Part shown: in pieces, positions 1 to 7,243 of the stretch | Position numbering within the stretch: the stretch's first letter is position 1 | Layout: every line of letters begins with the position of its first letter | Assembly (NCBI GenBank): GCA_046160725.1 | Contig: JBJXHB010000376.1 | Coordinates: 1-17,940, forward strand | Length of the DNA stretch: 17,940 nucleotides | DNA from: JBJXHB01 sp046160725 | GTDB taxonomy: Bacteria; Pseudomonadota; Gammaproteobacteria; Burkholderiales; Burkholderiaceae_C | Reading direction: 5' to 3' | The notes under the pieces: model-generated | What the model was told of the DNA's origin: nothing | What the model saw: the letters and a program-made list of their open reading frames with translations, nothing else | Databases searched by the model: none | Program-made: the position numbers and the translations under genes

Positions 1-1
1 G

Positions 2-724
2 TTCCGGCGCCAGGGCAAAGACCCGCGCGAGATGTCGATCGGCGTCGGCATCTTCGGCGCCGAACCCTGGACCGAAGCCATGCGCCGCGACATCGAGGCC
101 AGCGCCGACATCGACGCGGTCGATATCTACGGGCTGTCGGAGGTCATGGGCCCAGGCGTGGCCAGCGAATGCGTGGAGACCCAGGACGGCCCGGTGATCT
201 GGGAGGACCACTTCTATCCCGAGATCATCGACCCGGTGACCGGCGCGGTGCTGCCCGACGGCAGCGAGGGCGAGCTGGTCTTCACCTCGCTGACCAAGCA
301 GGCGATGCCGGTGATCCGCTACCGAACGCGCGACCTGACGCGGCTGCTGCCGCCGACCGCCCGCTCGCATCGGCGCATGGGCAAGATCGTCGGCCGCAGC
401 GACGACATGCTGATCATCCGCGGCGTCAACGTGTTCCCGACCCAGCTCGAGGAGATCGTGCTGAAGGACGGCCGGCTGAGCGGCCAGTACCAGGTCATCG
501 TCAGCCGCGAGGCGCTGATGGACGAGGTGGAGCTGCTGACGGAGCTGGCGCCGGCGCACGCCGGCGCCGATGCCGCGCAGCGCCGCGAGATCGCGCAGGC
601 CATCATCGGCCGTGTCAAGACCCTGGTCGGTATCTCCTTGCGGGTGCAGGTGCAGGACCCGGGCACGCTGGAGCGCACCCTGGTCGGCAAGGCGCGCCGC
701 GTCATCGACAAGCGGCCGAGATGA
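2..724 (+). CDS. paaK: Phenylacetate-CoA ligase (PaaK-like), C-terminal part; gene starts before the window
   Basis: The frame is open from base 2 and ends in TGA at 722-724, giving 240 residues, roughly the last half of a protein of about 430 aa. The segment FGAEPW, followed by YGLSEVMGPG, is the PaaK-type adenylate-forming signature. Further on, YRTRDLT and the hinge region GRSDDMLIIRGVNVFP lead into the small C-terminal domain. The family activates phenylacetate (or a related aromatic acid) to its CoA thioester with ATP in the cytoplasm, through an acyl-adenylate. The downstream TetR regulator, MBL hydrolase and LivHMGF-type transporter fit an uptake-and-activation module. The family assignment is firm. 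The exact acid is not shown by the sequence, and phenylacetate is only the default for this family. Confidence 0.88.
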   Translation, partial: FRRQGKDPREMSIGVGIFGAEPWTEAMRRDIEASADIDAVDIYGLSEVMGPGVASECVETQDGPVIWEDHFYPEIIDPVTGAVLPDGSEGELVFTSLTKQAMPVIRYRTRDLTRLLPPTARSHRRMGKIVGRSDDMLIIRGVNVFPTQLEEIVLKDGRLSGQYQVIVSREALMDEVELLTELAPAHAGADAAQRREIAQAIIGRVKTLVGISLRVQVQDPGTLERTLVGKARRVIDKRPR

Positions 725-836
725 CGGCCCCTTGGCCGGCTAAGGCCGGCCGTCCCCCGTGGGGATCAAGGAAAGTGGCGAAGCCACATTTCCTTGGGCG
801 GCCCCTTGGCCGGCCATGACCGGGCCGGGCTGAGCC
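725..836. repeat. Intergenic element: direct repeats around two hairpins
   Basis: The 112-base gap between the ligase and the TetR gene is built from repeats. A 16-base direct repeat (CGGCCCCTTGGCCGGC) occurs at 725-740 and 799-814. Between and within the copies are two stem-loops: GGCCGGC/GCCGGCC at 734-740 and 745-751, and AAGGAAAGTGGC (768-779) paired with GCCACATTTCCTT (783-795), with one bulged T and a three-base loop. No T-run follows, so a classical intrinsic terminator is not supported. It could be a dispersed REP-like element, a transcript-processing site or a regulator target. Confidence 0.5.
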
Positions 837-1514
837 ATGGCACGTGGACGTGCCGCCGGCTATGACGGCCAGCGCGAGGCGATCCTGGCGCAGGCGGCGG
901 CGCTGTTTGCGCAGCGCGGCTGGCCGTCGACATCGATGAACGAGGTGGCGGCGGCCTGCGGGCTGAGCAAGGCCACGCTCTACCACTACTACCGCGACAA
1001 GGACGCGCTGCTGGTGGAGATTGCCGAGGGCCATGTGTCGCGGCTGGCGGCGATGGTCGATGCGGTGGCGGCCGAGGCCCTGCCGCCGCAGGCCCGGCTG
1101 CACCGGCTGATCGAGCGCATCCTGGCCGAGTACGCTGGCGCCCAGCATGCCCACCGCGTGCTGACGGAGGACGTGCGCTTCCTGCGGCCGGCCGACCGTC
1201 GCCGCATCCTGGACCAGGAGCGCCATGTCGTGGCCGCCTTCTCGGGTGCGCTGGCCGAGTGGCGGCCGGACCTGCAGGCAGCCCAGATGACCACGCCCGT
1301 GGCCATGCTGCTGTTCGGCTCGATCAACTGGATGTTCACCTGGCTCAAGCCGCAGGGCGCGCTGGGCTACGAGGCCATGGCGCCCATCGTGTGGCAGCTG
1401 CTCTGCGGTGGCCTGCCGGCGGTGCAGGCGCCGGGCGGGCCAGCTGCGGCGCTGCCGACCGCACCTGGGCGACAGCGGCGGGCGGGGGCGGCGGCTAAAG
1501 TGCCTCGCACATGA
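837..1514 (+). CDS. TetR/AcrR family transcriptional regulator
   Basis: This 225-aa protein has a classic N-terminal TetR DNA-binding domain. Helix 1 contains REAILAQAAALFAQRGW (13-29), and the helix-turn-helix includes MNEVAAACGLSKATLYHYY (34-52), followed by the usual K-x-ALL segment. The C-terminal part (about 65-195) is the variable ligand-binding and dimerisation domain. The last 25 or so residues are Ala/Pro/Arg-rich and probably disordered. The ATG at 837 follows the repeat-rich gap and has no strong ribosome-binding site. The stop overlaps the next start in ATGA (1511-1514), so it is translationally coupled to the MBL hydrolase. By position it probably controls the ligase/transport module in response to an acid or its CoA ester, as PaaR-type regulators do. 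That role is inferred. Confidence 0.9.
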   Translation: MARGRAAGYDGQREAILAQAAALFAQRGWPSTSMNEVAAACGLSKATLYHYYRDKDALLVEIAEGHVSRLAAMVDAVAAEALPPQARLHRLIERILAEYAGAQHAHRVLTEDVRFLRPADRRRILDQERHVVAAFSGALAEWRPDLQAAQMTTPVAMLLFGSINWMFTWLKPQGALGYEAMAPIVWQLLCGGLPAVQAPGGPAAALPTAPGRQRRAGAAAKVPRT

Positions 1515-2626
1515 GCGAACCATCCCCAGACGCGGCCCCGGCCGCCGCACCGCAGGCCACGCTGGACGGCCGCGTCGACGAATCGCGCGGCCTCAGCTAC
1601 CCCTGCGGCGAGCCACCGGCCGCCGGCCTGGCGCGCGAGGTGGCGCCAGGCGTGCTGTGGCTGCGCATGCCGCTGCCGTTCTCGCTGAACCATATCAACC
1701 TGTGGGCGATCCGTGACGAGTGGGAGGGCCAGCCGGCCTGGTCGGTGGTCGATACCGGCACCCAGACCGCGCCAACGGCCACGGCCTGGCGCCAATTGCT
1801 GGGCGAGGGCGGTGCGCTGCATGGTGCGCCGCTGGCCCGCGTCTTCGTCACCCACATGCACCCGGACCATGTCGGCATGGCGGGCTGGTTGCGCCGCCGC
1901 ACCGGCGCGACGCTGTGCATGACGCGGCTGGAGTACACCACCTGCCGCACGCTGGTCAGCGACACCGGCCGAGAGGCGCCGCAGGACGGCATCGACTTCT
2001 ACCGCCGCGCGGCCTGGAGCGACGCCGCGCTGGACCATTACCGGGCCCGCTTTGGCGGCTTCGGCAAGCTGGTCTATGCGTTGCCGGACAGCTACCGGCG
2101 GCTGCGTGACGGCGATAGCCTGCGCATCGGCGCCCATGACTGGCAGGTGGTGGTCGGCAACGGCCACTCGCCCGAGCATGCCTGCCTGGTCTGCGACGAC
2201 CTCAAGGTGATGATCTCCGGCGACCAGGTGCTGCCGCGCATCTCGTCCAATGTCTCGGTGTTTCCGACCGAGCCGGACGCCGACCCGCTGGGCGACTGGC
2301 TGGGCTCGATCGAGCGTCTGCGCCGCGATCTGAGCGACGATTTGCTGGTGCTGCCGGCCCACGGCGACCCGTTCCGCGGCCTGCATGCGCGGCTGGACCG
2401 GCTGCATGCCGGCCACCTGCGCAGCCTGGAGCGCCTGCGCCGCACGCTGGCCCAGCCGCGCAAGGTGCCCGAGGTCTTCGGTGCGCTGTTCGCGCGCCCC
2501 ATCGATGACGACCTGCTGAGCCTGGCCACTGGCGAGAGCCTGGCCCACCTCAACTACCTGATGGCGCGCGGCGAGGCCCGGCGCGAGACGGCCGCCGACG
2601 GTGTGGACCGCTACCGCATGGTCTGA
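1511..2626 (+). CDS. MBL-fold metallo-hydrolase with LACTB2-like C-terminal winged helix
   Basis: This 371-aa protein has the metallo-beta-lactamase core at about 45-290. The dinuclear metal site is complete: HMHPDH (115-120; His115, His117, Asp119, His120), His219 in GHSPEH, Asp238 in SGDQ and His284 in PAHGD. The C-terminal 70 residues end in a helix-rich segment, ESLAHLNYLMARGEARR, resembling the small winged-helix tail of the LACTB2 and hydroxyacylglutathione hydrolase-like branch. The enzyme therefore probably hydrolyses a thioester or ester in the cytoplasm. Next to a CoA ligase, a CoA-thioesterase or detoxifying role is a reasonable guess but is not shown. The start overlaps the TetR stop by 4 bp. 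A strong hairpin begins 5 bases after its stop. Confidence 0.88.
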   Translation: MSEPSPDAAPAAAPQATLDGRVDESRGLSYPCGEPPAAGLAREVAPGVLWLRMPLPFSLNHINLWAIRDEWEGQPAWSVVDTGTQTAPTATAWRQLLGEGGALHGAPLARVFVTHMHPDHVGMAGWLRRRTGATLCMTRLEYTTCRTLVSDTGREAPQDGIDFYRRAAWSDAALDHYRARFGGFGKLVYALPDSYRRLRDGDSLRIGAHDWQVVVGNGHSPEHACLVCDDLKVMISGDQVLPRISSNVSVFPTEPDADPLGDWLGSIERLRRDLSDDLLVLPAHGDPFRGLHARLDRLHAGHLRSLERLRRTLAQPRKVPEVFGALFARPIDDDLLSLATGESLAHLNYLMARGEARRETAADGVDRYRMV

Positions 2627-2631
2627 GCCCG

Positions 2632-2664
2632 GGCCGGTCGCGCCGTGGCCAGGGCGCGCCGGCC
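2632..2664 (+). terminator. Strong hairpin after the MBL hydrolase gene
   Basis: The arm GGCCGGTCGCGCC (2632-2644) pairs with GGCGCGCCGGCC (2653-2664) around an 8-base loop, giving 12 pairs and one bulged T. It begins 5 bases after the stop at 2624-2626. There is no following T-run, so it may stabilise the 3' end or partly terminate transcription rather than act as a textbook intrinsic terminator. Confidence 0.4.
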
Positions 2665-2775
2665 GGCTGGGACAACCATGCCGATTCGCGATGCCCGGCC
2701 TTGACCACTAGGGCAACCACGGTCCTGCCGCCACTGCGGCTTTAGGCATGCTTCGCACCGCCGCGCCGACCGTGC

Positions 2776-2804
2776 GGCACCGGCCCGCTGACGGCGCCGG
2801 TACC
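2776..2804. promoter_or_regulatory. Inverted repeat upstream of livH (possible operator or leader hairpin)
   Basis: GGCACCGGC (2776-2784) and GCCGGTACC (2796-2804) form an imperfect inverted repeat (8 of 9 positions) with an 11-base spacer. It ends 9 bases before the AGGGG ribosome-binding site of livH (2814-2818). It lies in a 201-base gap that holds no gene and must carry any separate livH promoter. It could be an operator, for example for the TetR protein, or a leader hairpin. In sequence this GC-rich, chance pairing is possible. Confidence 0.3.
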
Positions 2805-2827
2805 ACGTCCAACAGGGGTCCTGCCGC

Positions 2828-3703
2828 TTGGCCGCGTTCTTCCAGCTTGTCCTGTCCGGCATTTCGCTTGGCTGCATCTATGCGCTGATCGCGCTCGGCT
2901 TCGTCCTCATCTACAAGGCGACCGAGACGGTCAACTTCGCCCAAGGCGAACTGATGATGCTGGGCGCCTTCGGCGGCCTGGTGCTGATGGCCGGCGGGTT
3001 CCCCTTCCTGCTCGCGGCCGCGGCGGCGGTCGGCGGCATGATCGTCATCGGCATCGCCCTGGAGCGCGTGGCGCTGCGCCCGGTGCTGGGCCAGCCGCAG
3101 TTCACCGTGGTGATGCTGACCATCGGCATCGGCTACATGGCGCGCGGGATCATGACCATGGTCCCGACCTACGGCTCGGACACCCATGCCCTGCCGGTGC
3201 CCTATGCCGGCAAGACCATCGACATGGCCGGCGTGATCATCGGCATCGACCAGATCGTGGTCATCGGCGTGACCGGCGCGCTGTGCCTGGGGCTGTGGCT
3301 GATGTTCAGCCGCACCCGTATGGGCATCGCCATGCAGGCGGCGTCGCAGAACCAGCTGGCCGCCCACTACATGGGCATACCGGTGCAGCGGCTCAACGGC
3401 ATGGTCTGGGGCCTGTCGGCGGCGGTGGCCACCATTGCCGGGCTGCTGCTGGCGCCGTTCACCTTCGTGCACGTCAACATGGGTTTCATCGGCCTGAAGG
3501 CCTTCCCGGCGGCGGTGGTCGGCGGCTTCGGCAGCCTGCCCGGCGCCATCGTCGGCGGCCTGGTCATCGGCCTGGTCGAGCAGTTCGCGGGGCGCTACCT
3601 GCCCGAGGGCTTCAAGGACATCGCGGCCTACATCGTCGTGCTGGTGATGCTGGCTGTCAAGCCGAACGGCCTGTTCGGCGAACGCCAGAGCAAGAAGGTC
3701 TGA
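2828..3703 (+). CDS. livH: Branched-chain amino acid-type ABC transporter permease LivH
   Basis: This 291-aa inner-membrane permease has many hydrophobic helices. It starts LVLSGISLGCIYALIALG (7-24) and contains the family hallmark NFAQGEL (36-42) just after the first helix. The later segment around 185-235, with FPAAVVGGFGSLPGA, is the ATPase-coupling region. The start is TTG at 2828: it has AGGGG 9 bases upstream, and no ATG lies between it and the conserved first helix. It forms the heterodimeric channel with LivM. LivH-type permeases carry hydrophobic amino acids, but in many proteobacteria paralogues carry aromatic or short-chain acids, which the upstream CoA ligase makes more likely here. 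It is followed by livM after 3 bases. Confidence 0.93.
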   Translation: MAAFFQLVLSGISLGCIYALIALGFVLIYKATETVNFAQGELMMLGAFGGLVLMAGGFPFLLAAAAAVGGMIVIGIALERVALRPVLGQPQFTVVMLTIGIGYMARGIMTMVPTYGSDTHALPVPYAGKTIDMAGVIIGIDQIVVIGVTGALCLGLWLMFSRTRMGIAMQAASQNQLAAHYMGIPVQRLNGMVWGLSAAVATIAGLLLAPFTFVHVNMGFIGLKAFPAAVVGGFGSLPGAIVGGLVIGLVEQFAGRYLPEGFKDIAAYIVVLVMLAVKPNGLFGERQSKKV

Positions 3704-3706
3704 CCG

Positions 3707-4783
3707 ATGCGCTTCATCTTCAAGACCGACTACGACCAGGACATCCGGGTCGTCAAGCACGGCGGGCAGGCCTTCTGGTACGGCCTGCTGATGCTGGTGC
3801 TGGTGGCAGCGCCGCTGGTGGTGGGCGACTATGCGCGCACCCAGCTGGTCTTCATCATGATCTACGGCATCGCCGGCCTGGGGCTGATGGTGCTGGCCGG
3901 CTTCACCGGCCTGGCCTCGCTGGGGCATGCGGCCTTCCTGGGCGTCGGCGCCTACACCCAGACCGTGCTGGTCGGCATGGGCTGGCCATGGCTGCTGGCC
4001 CTGGTCTGCTCGGCCGGCATGGCGGCATCGGTCGGCCTGATCGTCGGCCTGCCGGCGCTGCGGGTGAAGGGCATCTACCTGGCCATCGCCACGCAGGCCT
4101 TCGGCTTCATCGTCGAGGAGGTGCTGGCGCGCTGGGAGAGCGTCACCGGCGGCAACTCCGGCAAGACGGTGCCGGGCATCAACCTGTTCGGCTGGGAGGT
4201 CGGCTCTGGCGACGGCCTGTACTACGTGATCCTGGTCATCACGGTGCTGTGCACCCTGGGCGTGATCAACCTGATGCGCTCGGGCACCGGCCGCGCCTTC
4301 ATCGCCATTCGCGACTCCGAAATCTCGGCCCAGAGCATGGGTATTGCGCTGGCGCGCAACAAGGCGCTGGCCTTTGCGATCTCGGCGGCGCTGACCGGCG
4401 TGGCCGGCGCGTTGTATGCGCAGCAGCTGCGGTTTCTCTCGCCAGAGCAGTTCGGCGCGCTGCAGTCCATCGAGCTGCTGCTGCTGGTGGTGGTGGGCGG
4501 CCTGGGCTCGATCCACGGCGCCTTCCTGGGTGCCGCCTTCGTGATCCTGCTGCCACAGGGCATTGCGCTGGCCAAGGACGTGCTGCCGCCGGCCATCGGC
4601 CAGGCCAGCGGCCTGCAGGGCTTCGTCTATGGCGCGGTGCTGGTGGGCTTCGTGCTGTTCGAGCCGCTGGGCCTGTACGGGCGCTGGCTCAAGATCCGCG
4701 CCTACCTGCAACTGTTCCCGTTCTACCGCAAGGGCATGTTCAAGCGTCAGAAGAGCTTCACCAAGTCGGAGCGGTTGAGATGA
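3707..4783 (+). CDS. livM: Branched-chain amino acid-type ABC transporter permease LivM
   Basis: This 358-aa inner-membrane permease has a cytoplasmic N-terminus of about 22 residues, then helices from about 23 onward. GFTGLASLGHAAFLGVGAY (65-83) is the LivM counterpart of the LivH NFAQGE element. LLLLVVVGGLGSIHGAFLGA, in the last third, is the coupling region for the ATPases. The C-terminal tail is basic (FYRKGMFKRQKSFTK). It pairs with LivH to form the transmembrane channel. The start ATG lies 3 bases after the livH stop, and the stop overlaps livG in ATGA (4780-4783). The N-terminal extension and tail match the subgroup found with aromatic-acid CoA ligases. That link comes from family knowledge and was not tested here. 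Confidence 0.93.
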   Translation: MRFIFKTDYDQDIRVVKHGGQAFWYGLLMLVLVAAPLVVGDYARTQLVFIMIYGIAGLGLMVLAGFTGLASLGHAAFLGVGAYTQTVLVGMGWPWLLALVCSAGMAASVGLIVGLPALRVKGIYLAIATQAFGFIVEEVLARWESVTGGNSGKTVPGINLFGWEVGSGDGLYYVILVITVLCTLGVINLMRSGTGRAFIAIRDSEISAQSMGIALARNKALAFAISAALTGVAGALYAQQLRFLSPEQFGALQSIELLLLVVVGGLGSIHGAFLGAAFVILLPQGIALAKDVLPPAIGQASGLQGFVYGAVLVGFVLFEPLGLYGRWLKIRAYLQLFPFYRKGMFKRQKSFTKSERLR

Positions 4784-5583
4784 CGACGCTATTGCTTCAG
4801 GCCCGCGACCTGACGGTGCGCTTTGGTGGCGTGCTGGCCGTCAACAAGGTCAGCTTCGACGTGCGCCAAGGCGAGGTGTTCACCCTGATCGGGCCCAATG
4901 GCGCCGGCAAGACCACGGTGTTCAACCTGATCAGCCGCATCTACACGCCCACCGAGGGGACGCTGCAGTTCCAGGGCGAGTCGTTGCTGGCGCTGGCGCC
5001 GCACGACATCGCGGCGCGTGGCATCGCCCGCACCTTCCAGAACATCGAGCTGTTCGAGCATGCGACGGTGCTGCAAAACCTGCTGATCGGCCACCATGTG
5101 CACCACGGCAGCGGCTTCTGGCACAACCTGTTCTTCACACCGACGGCCCGCGCGGCCGAGCGCCAGACGCGGCGCCGCGCCGAGGAGGTGATCGACCTGC
5201 TGGACCTGCAGCACCACCGCGACAGCCTGGTGGCCGGGCTGCCCTATGGCGTGCGCAAGGTGGTCGAGGTCGGCCGGGCGCTGTGCACCGACCCCAAGCT
5301 GCTGCTGCTGGATGAGCCGTCGTCGGGCCTCAACGTCGAGGAGACCGAGGACATGGCCTGGTGGATCCGCGACATCCAGAAGGAGTTGGGGATCACCGTG
5401 CTGATGGTCGAACATGACATGACCCTGGTGTCGCGGGTCAGCGACCGCGTGCTGGCCATGAACCAGGGCGAGGTGCTGGCCTTGGGCACCCCATCCGAGG
5501 TGCAGAGCCACCCCGGCGTGATCGAGGCCTACCTGGGCGCGGCCGAAGATGTCGCCTCGCTGCGGCGGAGCCAGCCGGCATGA
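4780..5583 (+). CDS. livG: ABC transporter ATP-binding protein LivG
   Basis: This 267-aa cytoplasmic ATPase has a complete nucleotide-binding domain: Walker A GPNGAGKT (38-45), Q-loop Gln87 in RTFQN, the LivG-type signature LPYGVRKVVEV (154-164) in place of LSGGQ, Walker B LLLLDEP (174-180), and the switch His212 in VEHDM. It pairs with LivF to energise LivH/LivM. The frame stays open far upstream, but the start is taken as the ATG at 4780, where the ABC domain begins and which overlaps the livM stop by 4 bp. A 4-bp overlap also joins it to livF (5580-5583), so the four genes are translationally coupled. Confidence 0.95.
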   Translation: MTTLLLQARDLTVRFGGVLAVNKVSFDVRQGEVFTLIGPNGAGKTTVFNLISRIYTPTEGTLQFQGESLLALAPHDIAARGIARTFQNIELFEHATVLQNLLIGHHVHHGSGFWHNLFFTPTARAAERQTRRRAEEVIDLLDLQHHRDSLVAGLPYGVRKVVEVGRALCTDPKLLLLDEPSSGLNVEETEDMAWWIRDIQKELGITVLMVEHDMTLVSRVSDRVLAMNQGEVLALGTPSEVQSHPGVIEAYLGAAEDVASLRRSQPA

Positions 5584-6407
5584 CCGCCGCAGCCAATGCC
5601 GTTTCCGCTGCGCCTGTGCCCGGTGCCGCTGGCGCGCCACCGACCATGTTGGCGGTGCAGAACGTCGAGAGCTCCTACGGTCCCATCAAGGCCATCCGTG
5701 GCGTCAGCCTCACCGTGCAGGAGGGCCGCATTGCCACCGTGCTGGGCTCCAACGGCGCGGGCAAGACCACCATCCTCAAGACCATCTCCGGCGTCCTGGA
5801 CCCCAGCCGCGGCAGCATCCTCTTCGGCACCGACGACATCACTGGCTGGGAGCCGTCTCGCATCGTGCGTCACGGCCTGACCCATGTACCCGAGGGGCGC
5901 GAGGTGTTCCCGCTGCTGTCGGTGCAGGCCAATCTCACCATGGGCGCGTACACCCGCGACGACCGCGACGAAGTGGCGCGCGACATGGAGCAGGTGTTCC
6001 GCTATTTCCCGATCCTGCTGGAGCGGCGCGACCAGGACGCCGGCCTGCTGTCCGGCGGCCAGCAGCAGATGCTGGCGATCAGCCGTGCGCTGATGGGCCG
6101 ACCGCGCCTGATGCTGCTGGACGAGCCCAGCCTGGGGCTCAGCCCCAAGCTGACCAAGGAGATCTTCGAGATCGTGGTGCGCATCAACCGCGAGCGCGGT
6201 ACCACCATCCTGCTGGTCGAGCAGAACGCCAACATGGCCCTGAACGTCGCCGACGACGGCTACGTGCTGGAGAACGGTCGCATCGTGATGGCCGACACCT
6301 GCGAGCGCCTGCGCGAGAAGGACGACATCCGCGAGTTCTATCTCGGCATGAAGGACTCCGGCGTGCGCGGCGAACGGCGCTGGAAGAAGAAGAAGACCTG
6401 GCGCTAG
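5580..6407 (+). CDS. livF: ABC transporter ATP-binding protein LivF
   Basis: This 275-aa cytoplasmic ATPase has Walker A GSNGAGKT, the LivF element VPEGREVFPLLSVQANL, signature LLSGGQQQ, Walker B LMLLDEPSLGL and the switch His replaced by Gln in VEQNA, as is usual for LivF. Its first 22 residues are an Ala/Pro-rich extension before the ABC domain, which begins at MLAVQNVESSYG. Met23 (5646) is an alternative start, but the ATG at 5580 keeps the 4-bp overlap with livG. The C-terminus is strongly basic (RRWKKKKTWR). The stop TAG (6405-6407) shares the CTAG palindrome with the stop of the opposing minus-strand gene. It is the last gene of the transport operon. Confidence 0.94.
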   Translation: MTAAANAVSAAPVPGAAGAPPTMLAVQNVESSYGPIKAIRGVSLTVQEGRIATVLGSNGAGKTTILKTISGVLDPSRGSILFGTDDITGWEPSRIVRHGLTHVPEGREVFPLLSVQANLTMGAYTRDDRDEVARDMEQVFRYFPILLERRDQDAGLLSGGQQQMLAISRALMGRPRLMLLDEPSLGLSPKLTKEIFEIVVRINRERGTTILLVEQNANMALNVADDGYVLENGRIVMADTCERLREKDDIREFYLGMKDSGVRGERRWKKKKTWR

Positions 6408-7234
6408 GCCGGGGCCCGCCCCGGCGCCGGCCGGGCGACGGTCCCGTGTCGTTGCTGCCAGCCGCCGATGATGTTGCGCAGCGCCGCCAGCCCGTCGGTC
6501 AGAGCCGCCGGCCCGGGCTGCAGGATGAGCGGGCTCTTGACCTCGTGCAGCTCGCCATCGCGCACCGCCGGGATCGCGGCCCAGCCCGGGCGGGCGGCCA
6601 CGCGCTCGGGCCGGAACTTCTTGCCGCACCAGGAGCCGATGATCAGGTCCGGTGCCCGGCGGATGACCTCGTCGGTGTCGGCCAGGATGCGGTCGCGCCC
6701 CAGCGACTGCGTGGCGCGCTCCGGAAAGATGTCGTCGCCGCCGGCGATGCCCACCAGTTCGCTGACCCAGCGGATGGCGCTGATGGCCGGCTCGTCCCAT
6801 TCCTCGAAATACACCCGCGGTCGCCGCGGCCATGCGGCGGCCGCCTGGCGGGCGGCATCGACGCCCTGGGCCAGCACGGCGGCATAGGCATCGGCCTGGG
6901 CGGCGCAGCCCACCATGGCGCCAAGCCGGCGCACATAGCCCAGGATGCCCTCGACACTGCGGTGGTTGGCGATCCACACTTCGACGCCTGCCTTGATCAA
7001 CGCCGCGGCGATATCGGCCTGGATGTCCGAGAAGCCGATGGCCAGGTCCGGACGCAGGGCCAGGATGCGGTCGATGCGCGCACTGGTGAAGGCGCTGACC
7101 TTGGGCTTGTCCTGGCGTGCCCGCGCCGGCCGCACGGTGAAGCCGCTGATGCCAACGATGCGATGCTCCTGGCCCAGGGCGTACAGCACCTCGGTAGGCT
7201 CCTCGGTCAGGCAGACGATTCGTTCCGGTAGCAT
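6404..7234 (-). CDS. BtuF/FepB-fold (cobalamin or chelate) substrate-binding protein, no signal peptide
   Basis: This 276-aa protein has the two-lobed class III binding-protein fold. The opening RIVCLTEEPTEVLYALG (5-21) is the typical first strand and helix. IDRILALRPDLAIG (54-67) closes the N-terminal lobe, and the C-terminal lobe holds RAPDLIIGSWCGKKF (193-207). Relatives bind vitamin B12, haem or ferric siderophores in the periplasm. Here the conserved fold starts at residue 5, and the upstream codons in frame (RNRLFQHGWS) are not hydrophobic, so no export signal is visible. Either the protein acts in the cytoplasm or its role differs from uptake. No permease or ATPase of this class is nearby. 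It is convergent with livF, with interleaved stops at CTAG, and divergent from the kinase gene with 9 bases between start codons. Confidence 0.82.
   Translation of the reverse strand: MLPERIVCLTEEPTEVLYALGQEHRIVGISGFTVRPARARQDKPKVSAFTSARIDRILALRPDLAIGFSDIQADIAAALIKAGVEVWIANHRSVEGILGYVRRLGAMVGCAAQADAYAAVLAQGVDAARQAAAAWPRRPRVYFEEWDEPAISAIRWVSELVGIAGGDDIFPERATQSLGRDRILADTDEVIRRAPDLIIGSWCGKKFRPERVAARPGWAAIPAVRDGELHEVKSPLILQPGPAALTDGLAALRNIIGGWQQRHGTVARPAPGRAPA
6408..6425. terminator. Small stem-loop at the livF / BtuF-like convergent end
   Basis: GCCGGGG (6408-6414) and CCCCGGC (6419-6425) form a perfect 7-bp stem with a CCCG loop, immediately after the livF stop and inside the last codons of the opposing gene. 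Being symmetric, it could act on both transcripts. It has no T-run on either side, so a termination role is a guess. Confidence 0.3.
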
Positions 7235-7243
7235 GGACCAACC

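Noticed and set aside
2701..2729. TTGACC as a -35 box for livH.
   Set aside because: No acceptable -10 hexamer lies 16-18 bases downstream (CCTGCC at the 17-base spacing).
2738..2751. Possible sigma54-type GG-N10-GC element upstream of livH.
   Set aside because: Only the minimal GG/GC spacing fits. The -24 and -12 consensus bases are mostly absent, and such spacing is common by chance in GC-rich DNA. No sigma54 activator gene is nearby.
2708..4711. A 667-codon minus-strand open frame across livH and livM.
   Set aside because: The translation is dominated by His, Gln, Ala, Asp and Arg without any domain. It is the antisense shadow of two well-supported permease genes.
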